Part shown: positions 25,882 to 34,199 of the stretch, one piece after another | How positions within the stretch are numbered: the stretch's first letter is position 1 | Layout of the letters: every line of letters starts with the position of its first letter | Assembly (NCBI GenBank): GCA_019418605.1 | Contig: DYBN01000047.1 | Span: 10,370-74,369, forward strand | Source of the DNA: Sutterella sp. | GTDB lineage: Bacteria; Pseudomonadota; Gammaproteobacteria; Burkholderiales; Burkholderiaceae_F | Direction of reading: 5' to 3' | Length of the DNA stretch: 64,000 nt | Program-made: the position numbers and the translations under genes | The notes under the pieces: model-generated | What the model saw: only the letters and a program-made list of their open reading frames with translations | Database searches by the model: none | What the model was told of the DNA's origin: nothing

Positions 25882-26832
25882 GTGACGCTTGCTGTTTTTG
25901 ATATCGAGTACGAAGGACTGCGCCGCAGGGAGACAACCTCGGGCAATCCGGCGGTGCGGGAGTCCGTGATCGGTCTGGATGCGATGCTCACCAACGCCGG
26001 GCGCGCGCTTTTTGGCTATCTCGTGGAGCCCGAAGTCGACGTGCGCGCGGCCGAGGAGGTGGGCTGCTTTGAGGTGGACCTCGGCTTTAACGCCAACTTC
26101 GGCATGGCGCGCCGCGCCTCATTGGCGGGCGTGCCGCAGTACATCAACCCGCAGCCGGCAACCGTGATGCAGGCCCTTGGCTTGAGAGCCCCCGACATGG
26201 CCGACACGCCGCAGGCCGAACGCCCCGAGGGCTGGGTCGAGGGGCTGATTCCGTTTTTGCTGCGTCTCAACGGCCGCCGCATCGACCGCGTGTTTCTCAC
26301 GGGCGAGCAGGTCGACGTCGAGGTGGGCGACGAAGTCTTTCACATCCCGGTGAGCACCTACCGGTTGCTGCGCCACATCGGCGTGCGCAAGGGGCTAGAG
26401 CACCTGGTCAACGCCATTGCCGATCCGGACATTTCGCGCATCATCTTTCGCGAGCGGCAGACCCACGAGCCGATTCTTGCTCTCGGCGCGCGCGACATCA
26501 CCTCTCTTGCGCTCGTTGAAGACCAAGAGGTGCCCTTGGTCGACGAGGTGCGCACGATGGCCTTGGCGCTTGCCGCGCCCGTTTTTCGCAGCGACGTCTG
26601 CTGGAGCTTTACCGACGGACTGCAGACGATTCACGCCAACATGTGCGATGAAGAGTTTCTGCACACGATCGACAGCGGCGTCTTCGGCCTGCGCCCCGGC
26701 GAGATTTTGATCGTCAACATGCACGTCACCACGGTGCAGCGAGCCGACGTGGGGCTTGTGAGCACCTACGACATCGTGCGCGTCATTGATCACCGCAAGC
26801 CCGGCAAGCACATCCTCATCCCCGGGATCTGA
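25882..26832 (+). CDS. Unknown 316-aa protein
   Basis: I do not recognise this protein. It starts at GTG 25882 (MTLAVFDIEYEGLRRRE) with purine-rich AGGGAAGG upstream. It has no signal peptide or membrane helix. The first 100 residues alternate short strands and helices (GYLVEPEVDVRAAEEVGC). The C-terminal third reads as a compact beta-rich domain (TSLALVEDQEVPLVDEVRT to VSTYDIVRVIDH). No nucleotide-binding, metal or nuclease motif stands out. It is divergent from the recombinase across 34 bp and in the same direction as the sensor kinase 67 bp downstream, so it could belong to either unit. Confidence 0.75.
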   Translation: MTLAVFDIEYEGLRRRETTSGNPAVRESVIGLDAMLTNAGRALFGYLVEPEVDVRAAEEVGCFEVDLGFNANFGMARRASLAGVPQYINPQPATVMQALGLRAPDMADTPQAERPEGWVEGLIPFLLRLNGRRIDRVFLTGEQVDVEVGDEVFHIPVSTYRLLRHIGVRKGLEHLVNAIADPDISRIIFRERQTHEPILALGARDITSLALVEDQEVPLVDEVRTMALALAAPVFRSDVCWSFTDGLQTIHANMCDEEFLHTIDSGVFGLRPGEILIVNMHVTTVQRADVGLVSTYDIVRVIDHRKPGKHILIPGI

Positions 26833-26899
26833 TGAGGCAACGTTCGTCGCTCCTTACGCAGCAAGCGCCAGCTGATATGAAAAACAAAGGAATACGGCA

Positions 26900-28945
26900 A
26901 TGACCGCAAAAGCGCTGACGGCCCGTTTTCTTTGCGCGGCAGCGCGTGGGCTTGCGCTGCTTGCGGGAGCCGCCTTTTCCTGCTCCCTGGCTTTTGCCTT
27001 CATGGACACGCAGGTCGTCATACTGCCTGAGGAGGCGCTCTCGCCTGCGGCCGATCGCGCTGAAAGTGCTTCGAGCGCTCCCTTGGGACTTCGCTCGGCG
27101 CACGCTGCGGACTCGGCAAATGAAGCCGTAGGGAAGGCCGCGGGGCAGGCGGCTGACAAGGCATCTGACAAGGCATCCGCTCAAGCAGCGCCCGCTGCAG
27201 AGCAAGATCAAGAACATCTGCCAAGCCCCTTTTTCAGTCACCCGATGCGAATTGGCGTGCAGTTTGACTTCATGAGCTACAACCGCGGGCAGGCTTTTCA
27301 AAAGACCCGCGAGCAGCTGCTGCACGTCTTTGGAGAGAAAAACGTCGAGTTCGTCGCGCTCAACGTCGAGCAATTGGTCAACGCCATCACCGACGCGAGC
27401 GTCGATTTCCTCATTCTCGACGCGGGTTTTTTCACGCGCTACGAGACGACCAACGGACTGCAGGCCGTCGCTTCGGTCTGGCCCTTGTCTTCGGCCGACC
27501 CTTCAGTGGGCTCGGGGTCGCTTTTTATCGCGCGCTCCTCTGACGATACGATCGTCACGCCCAACGATTTGGTCGGCAAGACCCTGGCGGCCTACTATCC
27601 CACGAGCTTTACGGGCTATCTCATTGGACTGCGCGACCTCTATCAGCGCGGCGTCGTGATCGAGTCGCTGCGCGACAAGATGATCTTTCTCGGGCCCGAG
27701 CCCGAGCTTGTGGCCGATGCGGTGGTCAGCGGCAGGGCCGACGCCGGCATTCTTCCGGCCTGCGAATTTGAGCGCATGGTCAACGAAGAGCATCTTGACC
27801 GCTCGCAGTTTCATCTCGTGGGCTTGAGAGACTCGGGGCTCAAGCAGTGCGCGCACTCAACCGAACTCTATCCGAGCTTTTACTTTGCGGCCTTGCCTGA
27901 AACCAGCCAGCTTCTGCACAAGGCCGTCGGAACGGCGCTCTTTACGATGAACACCGGCATTGAAGCCGTCGACTGGGGGCTGCCCGCTTCCAACCGCGCC
28001 GTGCACGACCTTCTGTTTGACCTCAAGATCGGGCCTTACGCCAATCTCACCGCCTGGCGGCTTGCAACATTTGCCAAGGAGCAGGCAACGACGGTGATGA
28101 TCTTCCTGGCCGTGTGCTTTTTGGTCATTTTGTATGCCGGGTCGCTTTCGGTGCTCGTGCGGCGCCGCACGAAGCTGCTCGCGCAGGCCGTGGCCGACCG
28201 CGACCGCATCGAGCGCGAGGCCGCGGCAAGCCGCGACCATATCGCCAACCTTGAGCGCACCGGCATCGTGGGCCAGATGTCGACCATGATCGCCCACGAA
28301 CTCAAGCAGCCTTTGGGGGCGATCACGAATTTTGCCAACGGTCTTTTGCGGCGCGCCAAGCGCGGCCAGATCGATCCCAAGCTGCTTGCCGAGGTGCTCG
28401 AAGAGATCGTCGAGCAGGGCACGCGCGCAAGCGAAATCGTCAACCGCGTGCGCGCCTACGCCAAGCACCAGAATCCCAAGCTCACGATGGAAGACATGAG
28501 CGTCTCGGTCGACAGAGCAATCGACACCTTCATGCGCTCGCGCCGCACGACGGCTCCGGTCGTCAAGCACATGATGCCCTACCTGTGGGCTGACATCGAC
28601 GGCTGGGAGATTGAGCTTGCCGTGCTCAACATTCTCAAGAACGCAGCCGACGCCATCGAAGGCATTGAAGACGCCGAGATTCGCGTCGAGGTCAAGCCCG
28701 AGGATCGCTACTGGCGCATCGAAGTCTCCGACAACGGCCCGAAGGTGACGCAGGAAGACGTCGACCGCTTCATGATGCCGCTCGTGACAAGCAAGGAAAG
28801 CGGCCTGGGGCTTGGCATTTCCATTGTGGCCAACATCGCCGAGCGCCACCACGGGCGCTTGATCGGCATTGCCAACCCGGAGCGGGGCGTGACGATCTGC
28901 CTTGACATCCCGCGCGCGGTGATGCCCGAGCACACGGCGATGTGA
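26900..28945 (+). CDS. TtrS-like sensor histidine kinase with PhnD-type sensor domain
   Basis: A 681-aa membrane sensor kinase. It has a signal peptide (about residues 1-33), a low-complexity linker, then a periplasmic PhnD/phosphonate-binding-protein-like sensor (about 110-380). One transmembrane helix follows (about 395-418), then a coiled linker and the H-box MIAHELKQPLGAI (His466). The ATPase part has N-box NILKNAADAIEG, G1 VSDNGP and G2 GLGLGISIV. This architecture matches TtrS, the tetrathionate sensor, and relatives that sense small anions. No response regulator or reductase gene is adjacent, so the ligand and partner are unknown. A compact hairpin (28950-28970) follows the stop. Confidence 0.87.
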   Translation: MTAKALTARFLCAAARGLALLAGAAFSCSLAFAFMDTQVVILPEEALSPAADRAESASSAPLGLRSAHAADSANEAVGKAAGQAADKASDKASAQAAPAAEQDQEHLPSPFFSHPMRIGVQFDFMSYNRGQAFQKTREQLLHVFGEKNVEFVALNVEQLVNAITDASVDFLILDAGFFTRYETTNGLQAVASVWPLSSADPSVGSGSLFIARSSDDTIVTPNDLVGKTLAAYYPTSFTGYLIGLRDLYQRGVVIESLRDKMIFLGPEPELVADAVVSGRADAGILPACEFERMVNEEHLDRSQFHLVGLRDSGLKQCAHSTELYPSFYFAALPETSQLLHKAVGTALFTMNTGIEAVDWGLPASNRAVHDLLFDLKIGPYANLTAWRLATFAKEQATTVMIFLAVCFLVILYAGSLSVLVRRRTKLLAQAVADRDRIEREAAASRDHIANLERTGIVGQMSTMIAHELKQPLGAITNFANGLLRRAKRGQIDPKLLAEVLEEIVEQGTRASEIVNRVRAYAKHQNPKLTMEDMSVSVDRAIDTFMRSRRTTAPVVKHMMPYLWADIDGWEIELAVLNILKNAADAIEGIEDAEIRVEVKPEDRYWRIEVSDNGPKVTQEDVDRFMMPLVTSKESGLGLGISIVANIAERHHGRLIGIANPERGVTICLDIPRAVMPEHTAM

Positions 28946-28949
28946 GCGC

Positions 28950-28970
28950 GCCCGCAAAGTCATTGCGGGC
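28950..28970 (+). terminator. Hairpin directly after the TtrS-like gene
   Basis: An 8-bp perfect stem, GCCCGCAA (28950-28957) with TTGCGGGC (28963-28970), has a 5-base loop and begins 5 bases after the stop codon. The tail lacks a T run, so termination may be partial, or the hairpin may protect the 3' end. Confidence 0.5.
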
Positions 28971-29026
28971 CGCGGGCAAAAGAAGGGGCGCAAAACGCTG
29001 TTTTTTCGCCTGCCTCGGGGGATTTA

Positions 29027-29060
29027 GCCGGGCTTTTTAGGGCTTTTTGCGTAGCCCGGC
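29027..29060 (+). other. Hairpin and TATAAC element in the argG upstream region
   Basis: The 294 bases before argG hold no gene. An 8-bp stem GCCGGGCT (29027-29034) pairs with AGCCCGGC (29053-29060). Downstream, TATAAC (29102-29107) is a possible -10 for argG without a clear -35. No convincing ArgR box was seen. Confidence 0.4.
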
Positions 29061-29239
29061 GCGCAAGCAAAATCCGCTCTGCTCGTTCATAATTAACGGG
29101 ATATAACTTTTTGTGCCGCACAAGCCTTTTTCGCCCGGGAAATCAAGTCCGGTCACAGGGCGAGGGGGCCTTGCGCGGCGTTGAGCAACGACCGGCGATC
29201 CTCAGATTCTCGTCGGTTTCTTTTGGAAAAGAGAAAACA

Positions 29240-30583
29240 ATGTCTCAAACGATTCTGCAAAGCGTTCCCGTCGGCAAGAAGGTCGGCATCGCATTTTCCG
29301 GCGGCCTCGACACCAGCGCGGCCCTGCGCTGGATGAAAAACAAGGGAGCGTTTCCTTATGCCTACACGGCAAACCTCGGTCAGCCCGATGAGGACGACTA
29401 CGAGGCCATTCCGCGCCGCGCCATGCAGTACGGTGCGGAGAATGCCCGTCTCATCGACTGCCGTCCGCAGCTCGTTGCCGAAGGCATTGCAGCCATCCAG
29501 TCGGGGGCCTTCCACATCTCGACGGCGGGCGTGACCTACTTCAACACGACGCCCCTGGGCCGCGCCGTGACCGGCACGATGCTCGTGGCGGCCATGCGCG
29601 AGGACGGCGTCGACATCTGGGGCGACGGGTCGACCTACAAGGGCAACGACATCGAGCGCTTCTACCGCTACGGGCTTCTCGTCAACCCCAACCTCAAGAT
29701 CTACAAGCCCTGGCTTGACACGCAGTTCATCTCGGAGTTGGGCGGCCGCGCCGAAATGAGCGCGTTCCTCAACAAGGAGGGCTTTGAGTACCGCATGAAG
29801 GCCGAAAAGGCCTATTCGACGGACTCCAACATGCTCGGCGCCACGCACGAGGCCAAGGACTTGGAAGAGCTCGGCACCTCGATGAAGATCGTCGACCCGA
29901 TCATGGGCGTGCGGTTCTGGGATCCGGCCGTTGAAATTGCGCCCGAAGAAGTGACGGTGCGCTACGAAGAGGGCCAGCCCGTTGCCTTGAACGGCAAGGA
30001 GTTCGCCAACCCCGTGGAACTCATGTATGAGGCCAACCGCATCGGCGGCCGCCACGGGCTCGGCATGAGCGATCAGATCGAAAACCGCATCATCGAAGCC
30101 AAGAGCCGCGGCATCTACGAGGCCCCGGGCATGGCCCTTCTGTACATCGCCTACGAGCGCCTCATCACGGGCATCCACAACGAGGACACGATCGAGCAGT
30201 ACCACATCAACGGCCGCAAGCTCGGGCGGCTCCTCTATCAGGGCCGGTGGTTCGACAGCCAGGCGATCATGCTGCGCGAAAGCGCCATGCGCTGGGTTGC
30301 GCGTCCGATCACGGGCGAAGTCACGCTCGAGCTGCGCCGCGGCAACGACTACACGATCCTCAACACCACCTCGCCCAATCTCACCTACGAACCCTCGCGT
30401 CTGACGATGGAAAAGGGCGACTCGATGTTCACGGCCGTCGACCGCATCGGGCAGCTCACGATGCGCAATCTCGACATCACGGATACGCGCGCCAAACTGC
30501 AGACCTATGCGCAGACGGGACTGCTCTCGGGCGGCGAGGGCTCCGTTGTTCCGATGCTCACCGGCAAGAAGGAAGAGAAGTAG
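29240..30583 (+). CDS. argG: Argininosuccinate synthase
   Basis: A 447-aa cytoplasmic enzyme that ligates citrulline and aspartate with ATP in arginine biosynthesis. The ATP PP-loop is IAFSGGLDTSAALRWMKN near residue 17. It is the long (E. coli-type) ArgG subclass; the length equals that of E. coli. The start is ATG 29240 (MSQTILQSVPVGKKVG), chosen by family alignment and the upstream GGAAAAGAG; the frame is open further upstream without similarity. It is monocistronic here, with its own long leader, and a perfect-armed palindrome lies downstream at 30656. Confidence 0.95.
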   Translation: MSQTILQSVPVGKKVGIAFSGGLDTSAALRWMKNKGAFPYAYTANLGQPDEDDYEAIPRRAMQYGAENARLIDCRPQLVAEGIAAIQSGAFHISTAGVTYFNTTPLGRAVTGTMLVAAMREDGVDIWGDGSTYKGNDIERFYRYGLLVNPNLKIYKPWLDTQFISELGGRAEMSAFLNKEGFEYRMKAEKAYSTDSNMLGATHEAKDLEELGTSMKIVDPIMGVRFWDPAVEIAPEEVTVRYEEGQPVALNGKEFANPVELMYEANRIGGRHGLGMSDQIENRIIEAKSRGIYEAPGMALLYIAYERLITGIHNEDTIEQYHINGRKLGRLLYQGRWFDSQAIMLRESAMRWVARPITGEVTLELRRGNDYTILNTTSPNLTYEPSRLTMEKGDSMFTAVDRIGQLTMRNLDITDTRAKLQTYAQTGLLSGGEGSVVPMLTGKKEEK

Positions 30584-30655
30584 GGTTTCTTCCTTTAGTC
30601 GACCTGCGCGTGCAGGAGTGCGCCCTTGGCGCGCACCCTGCGCGCAAACCCGAGT

Positions 30656-30684
30656 CCGCCCGGCTGAAGACTTCACCCGGGCGG
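30656..30684. repeat. 29-bp palindrome downstream of argG
   Basis: Outer arms CCGCCCGG (30656-30663) and CCGGGCGG (30677-30684) enclose a second dyad TGAAG-A-CTTCA. No T run follows, so it may be a weak terminator for argG or a protein-binding site. Confidence 0.5.
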
Positions 30685-30803
30685 CTCTGCCGTTGTAGCC
30701 CCGGCGCCGGAGGCGGGACCGCATAAAATTTGCGGCCGCGCCCTCGGGCTGGGCTTGATTTTGTCGGCATAAGAAAAAAGAAAAAGAGAGGAATCAAAAC
30801 ATC

Positions 30804-31817
30804 ATGGCGGCGGCAACTACCAAATATTCGGATCACGATGCTGGCGACAGCACCTACAACCACAGCGCCGAAGAGGTTCGGTTAAGCGTCCTGGGGCTTG
30901 CGGTTGTCTTCACGCTGGGCTTTTCGGCCGTTGAGCTCATCGGCGGCTACTACGCCAATTCGCTTGCACTGATCGGCGACGCAGGCCACATGGCCACCGA
31001 CTCGGCAAGCCTGCTCTTTGCGCTCATTGCAAACTTCATCTCCCGAAAAGGGGCGGACGCCAATCACAGCTTCGGGCACGGCCGCATCGAGGTGCTCGCC
31101 GCGTTCTTAAACGGCCTTGTGATGCTGGGCGTCGTGGCCTGGATTTTCTACGAGGCGGTGGGGCGCCTTGAGGAGCCGCCGCACGTGGCGGGCGGCTCGG
31201 TGATGATCGTGGCCGTCATCGGCCTCATCATCAACGTTGCGGTCGCCTGGACGCTCTCGCGCGACAAGAAAAACGTCAACACGCGCGCGGCGCTGCTGCA
31301 CGTGATGGGAGACCTTCTCGGGTCGCTTGCCGCCATTGCCGCGGGCGCTCTGGTGTACTTCGGGGGCGAGGCGTTTTCGCTTGCCGACCCCATTTTGTCC
31401 TTCTTCGTGGGGCTGCTCGTGCTGCGCGGCACCTACGGGGTGCTCAAGGAGTCAAGCGCGGTGCTCCTTGACGCCGTGCCCGAAAACGTCAACTACTTCG
31501 ACGTGGGCGACGCGCTCTCCAAAATAAAGGGCGTCAGGCATGTGCACGATCTGCATGTCTGGACGCTTGCTCCGGGCCACGGCTCGGTGACCGCCCATCT
31601 TCTCATGGCCGACGACGTCGACTGGAAGCAGGTGCTCGATGAAGCGCGCAGGCTCCTTGAAGAAGAGTTCGGGATCGATCACATCACGCTGCAGCCCGAG
31701 TGGGGCGGCGACGAAGAAAGCCAGTGGGAGTGCACGGGCGGCGTCTGCCGTTTGGTCGAGCCCAAGGACGAGGGCGCGATGGCAGCGGCATCATTGTCTG
31801 AAGGCAAGGCTCAATAG
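30804..31817 (+). CDS. Cation diffusion facilitator (CzcD/ZitB-like metal exporter)
   Basis: A 337-aa inner-membrane cation/proton antiporter of the CDF family with six predicted helices. The paired metal sites are visible in helix II (GDAGHMATDS) and helix V (HVMGDLLGS), giving the HxxxD/HxxxD pattern typical of Zn2+/Cd2+ exporters. A cytoplasmic C-terminal domain follows (VRHVHDLHVWTLAPGHGSVT), with an extra tail containing ECTGGVC that could add metal-binding thiols. Its role overlaps that of the ZntA-like ATPase at 37.5 kb. The start is ATG 30804; rng follows after 107 bp. Confidence 0.9.
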   Translation: MAAATTKYSDHDAGDSTYNHSAEEVRLSVLGLAVVFTLGFSAVELIGGYYANSLALIGDAGHMATDSASLLFALIANFISRKGADANHSFGHGRIEVLAAFLNGLVMLGVVAWIFYEAVGRLEEPPHVAGGSVMIVAVIGLIINVAVAWTLSRDKKNVNTRAALLHVMGDLLGSLAAIAAGALVYFGGEAFSLADPILSFFVGLLVLRGTYGVLKESSAVLLDAVPENVNYFDVGDALSKIKGVRHVHDLHVWTLAPGHGSVTAHLLMADDVDWKQVLDEARRLLEEEFGIDHITLQPEWGGDEESQWECTGGVCRLVEPKDEGAMAAASLSEGKAQ

Positions 31818-31889
31818 CACTCGGCCGCCGCAGCGCACGCAGCCTCTGCGAACAACACAATCGACGAAGACAGCGTCAACGACGCCAAC

Positions 31890-31917
31890 AAGGACAACAA
31901 GGTCAAGGACAACAAGG
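31890..31917 (+). repeat. Two 13-bp direct repeats upstream of rng
   Basis: AAGGACAACAAGG occurs at 31890-31902 and again at 31905-31917, with a 15-bp period. The second copy ends 7 bases before the rng ATG, and its AAGG serves as the likely ribosome site. Confidence 0.55.
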
Positions 31918-31924
31918 ACACGCC

Positions 31925-33382
31925 ATGCAGGACATCCTCATCAACTGTTCGCCCCGGGAAACGCGCGTGGCCATTCTGGTCGACGGCATTCTCGAGGATC
32001 TGCACATTGAGCGCGTCGCAAGCCGCGGCCTTGTGGGCAACATCTACATGGGGCGCGTGCTGCGGGTGTTGCCTGGCATGCAGTCGGCCTTTGTCGACAT
32101 CGGGCTTGAGCGCACGGCCTTTCTGCACATTCTCGACATAGAGGGAGCGCGTCTTGAAGGGGGCGAGTACAAGCCCATCGAGAAGATGCTCACCGACGGG
32201 CAGCGGCTGCTCGTGCAGGTCTCCAAGGACCCGATCGGCACGAAGGGTGCGAGGCTGACAACCACGATTTCGCTTGCCGGCCACAAGCTCGTCTATTTGC
32301 CGCAGGATCCGCACATCGGCGTGAGCCAGCGCATTGAGGACGAAGCGCAGCGCGAGGCGCTCCGAGAGCAGTGCGCGCGGCTGCGCGCGCCCGACGAAAA
32401 GGGCGGCTACATCGTGCGCACGTGCGCTGAAGAGGGGGCCTACGACGACGAGTTCGTCAAGGACATGCGCTATTTAAGCGCGCTTTGGCGCACGATCAAG
32501 ACGGCCGCGGGCAAGGCGCATGCGCCAAGCCTGTTGTACGAGGATTTGCCGCTTGCCAAGCGCGTGCTGCGCGACATGGTGCAGGCAGAGACGACGGATG
32601 TCTACGTCGACAGCCGGCACACGTTTGAGTCTTTAAAAGAATTTGCGCGCCGCTACGTGCCGTCGGCTCTTAAGCTCATCCTGCACTACACGGGCGAGCG
32701 GCCGATATTTGAAGCCTACGGCGTGGACGAAGAGATCGAGCGGGCGCTTGGCCGGCGCGTGCCCTTGAAGTCGGGGGGCTATCTTGTCGTTGATCAGACG
32801 GAAGCCATGACCACGATCGACGTCAACACGGGCGGCTTCGTGGGAAAGCGCGATTTTTCTCAGACCGTCTTTAAAACCAATCTTGAGGCTGCGCAGACGA
32901 TTGCGCGGCAGCTCCGGCTTCGCAATCTTGGCGGCATCATCATCATCGACTTCATCGACATGGCAAGCGATGCGCACCGCGCGGCCGTTCTGTCAGAGTT
33001 GCGGCGCGCGGCGAGCACCGACCGCACGAAACTGACCATTTCCGACTTCACCGAGCTCGGGCTCGTTGAAATGACGCGAAAGCGCACCCGCGAGAGCCTC
33101 TCGCACGTGCTCTGCGAGCCGTGCCCCGTCTGCGGCGGGCGAGGGGAAATCAAGACGGCGCGCACCGTCTGCTACGAAATCATGCGCGAGATCGTGCGCA
33201 TGTACAGGCAGTATCGGGACGCGCGCAGCTTCAAGGTGCTCGCAAGCCAGACGGTGATCGACACCTTCCTTGACGACGAGTCGGCCGCCTTGAACCTGCT
33301 GCAGGACTTCGTCGAAAAGCCCGTGAGCCTTGAAGTGGAGCCCGTCTACACGCAGGAGCAGTATGACGTGGTGATCTCGTAG
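31925..33382 (+). CDS. rng: Ribonuclease G
   Basis: A 485-aa endoribonuclease that matures 16S rRNA 5' ends and decays some mRNAs. It is the short homologue of the RNase E N-terminal half. It begins QDILINCSPRETRVAILVDG, carries the S1 domain (YMGRVLRVLPGMQSAFVDIG), the catalytic DVNTGGF and IIIDFIDM aspartates, and the zinc-link CPVCGG. It lacks the long scaffold tail of rne at 12.4 kb. The start is ATG 31925. Only weak hairpins follow the gene, with no clear terminator. Confidence 0.94.
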   Translation: MQDILINCSPRETRVAILVDGILEDLHIERVASRGLVGNIYMGRVLRVLPGMQSAFVDIGLERTAFLHILDIEGARLEGGEYKPIEKMLTDGQRLLVQVSKDPIGTKGARLTTTISLAGHKLVYLPQDPHIGVSQRIEDEAQREALREQCARLRAPDEKGGYIVRTCAEEGAYDDEFVKDMRYLSALWRTIKTAAGKAHAPSLLYEDLPLAKRVLRDMVQAETTDVYVDSRHTFESLKEFARRYVPSALKLILHYTGERPIFEAYGVDEEIERALGRRVPLKSGGYLVVDQTEAMTTIDVNTGGFVGKRDFSQTVFKTNLEAAQTIARQLRLRNLGGIIIIDFIDMASDAHRAAVLSELRRAASTDRTKLTISDFTELGLVEMTRKRTRESLSHVLCEPCPVCGGRGEIKTARTVCYEIMREIVRMYRQYRDARSFKVLASQTVIDTFLDDESAALNLLQDFVEKPVSLEVEPVYTQEQYDVVIS

Positions 33383-33629
33383 CCAGCGGGAAATCATCCG
33401 CTTGGCGGCTTGAGAAATTGCGTGCGTCTCTTAATGGGCCGCAGAAGGCCTTCTAATTTTTAAACTTCAGACGTTTTCGCGCGGGTGGTTGTGTTTTGAT
33501 GGCATCTGCGCAAAGCGCGCTGCGAGTTCTTTTAAGTGCCGTTTGCAGACTCTTTTAAAGAAATTGCTGCAAGAGCCTGCAAGTGATCTTTAAGATGCAG
33601 CCGCAAGGCGCACTGCATTTTCTGCGGGC

Positions 33630-33790
33630 AAAAAAACAGCCTGACCAGGGAAATGGGCCAGGCTTGAAAATGCAGCAAACTTCAATGCTCGCTTTCGAAG
33701 AGGGAGGGCTTCGAAAGCAGCCCCTCGGGAATCTGCTGCACAGGGAGGCAACCAGGCTGTCGCCTACTGCGCTACGTACTTTACCTTATC
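33630..33790 (-). ncRNA. Candidate C-rich-loop small RNA
   Basis: Read on the minus strand: hairpin A (stem 33747-33752 / 33759-33764), a single-stranded TCCCTG, hairpin B (about 33717-33739, loop with TTCCC), and hairpin C with a 10-bp perfect stem (33691-33700 / 33709-33718) and loop CCCTCCCT. A terminator hairpin follows (33638-33664, loop containing TTTCCCT) with a T7 tract (33636-33630). Each exposed segment contains UCCC, complementary to Shine-Dalgarno sequences. The 5' end is uncertain; TAAAGT about 15 bases upstream of hairpin A is a possible -10. No known RNA family (6S, tmRNA, SRP, cobalamin riboswitch) fits. Confidence 0.5.
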
Positions 33791-33962
33791 CGGTGCGGAT
33801 TTTGGGTAGTTTCTCATAGGTAAATTCGCCTAGATTGTTTCCAAAATTTTCAAACGGGCAAAGTGCGGGCGCCTCTTGCACGTGTCGGATTGCATCGACG
33901 GCAAAAGGAGCGCAGGGCGCGTCGGGCGGGCCCTGCGGCGGGCGGGGTGCGCATTTTTTAAT

Positions 33963-34012
33963 CCACAAGATGTTGTGTGGGACTGTCTCATTTGCGCTAG
34001 TGATGGTATATT
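33963..34012 (+). promoter_or_regulatory. Tandem NrdR boxes overlapping the nrdD promoter
   Basis: Box 1 (33963-33978) matches 13 of 16 positions of the NrdR consensus acaCwAtATaTwGtgt. Box 2 (33994-34009) matches 9, including the core C, A, T and G. Centre-to-centre spacing is 31 bp, the usual arrangement for NrdR pairs. A -10-like TATATT (34007-34012) overlaps box 2, so binding would repress nrdD transcription. nrdR itself is not in the window. Confidence 0.7.
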
Positions 34013-34039
34013 TCGCCGGCCATTTGGAGTATTGCCGAA

Positions 34040-34077
34040 CCCCCTTGGCTTTGCTATCGTCAGGGGGCGCTCAAAAT
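34040..34077 (+). other. First hairpin of the nrdD leader
   Basis: Stem CCCCCT (34040-34045) with AGGGGG (34072-34077) and a 16-base loop. It is the first of three hairpins downstream of the predicted start and has no T run. Confidence 0.45.
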
Positions 34078-34097
34078 GTGCCGGCGCCTTCGGCGTG

Positions 34098-34122
34098 CCC
34101 CGCCTCGGACGGGGTTTTCTTT
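34098..34122 (+). terminator. Terminator-like hairpin 1 in the nrdD leader
   Basis: Stem CCCCG (34098-34102) with CGGGG (34110-34114), followed by TTTTCTTT. It lies about 130 bases before the nrdD start codon, downstream of the predicted promoter. Confidence 0.55.
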
Positions 34123-34171
34123 CAGGGCGCCGCGCGCAATAAAACATGTGCGCGGGTGCGCGCTCAAGCCC

Positions 34172-34199
34172 GAACGCCTTGCGGGGCGTTCATTTTTTT
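34172..34199 (+). terminator. Strong intrinsic terminator in the nrdD leader
   Basis: A 7-bp perfect stem, GAACGCC (34172-34178) with GGCGTTC (34185-34191) and a 6-base loop, is followed by ATTTTTTT. It sits 55 bases before the nrdD ATG. It either ends a short leader RNA or acts as an attenuator. Confidence 0.7.

Noticed and set aside
23370..26832. Prophage remnant
   Set aside because: Only a recombinase and a Fic protein are present; no structural, packaging, lysis or replication genes.
29153..30724. 523-codon open frame antisense to argG
   Set aside because: Shadow of a strongly conserved argG; His/Val/Arg-rich with no domain and extends past both ends of the gene.
33583..33819. 78-codon plus-strand frame across the candidate sRNA
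   Set aside because: Low-quality composition, no ribosome site, and it reads through all the hairpins and the minus-strand terminator.
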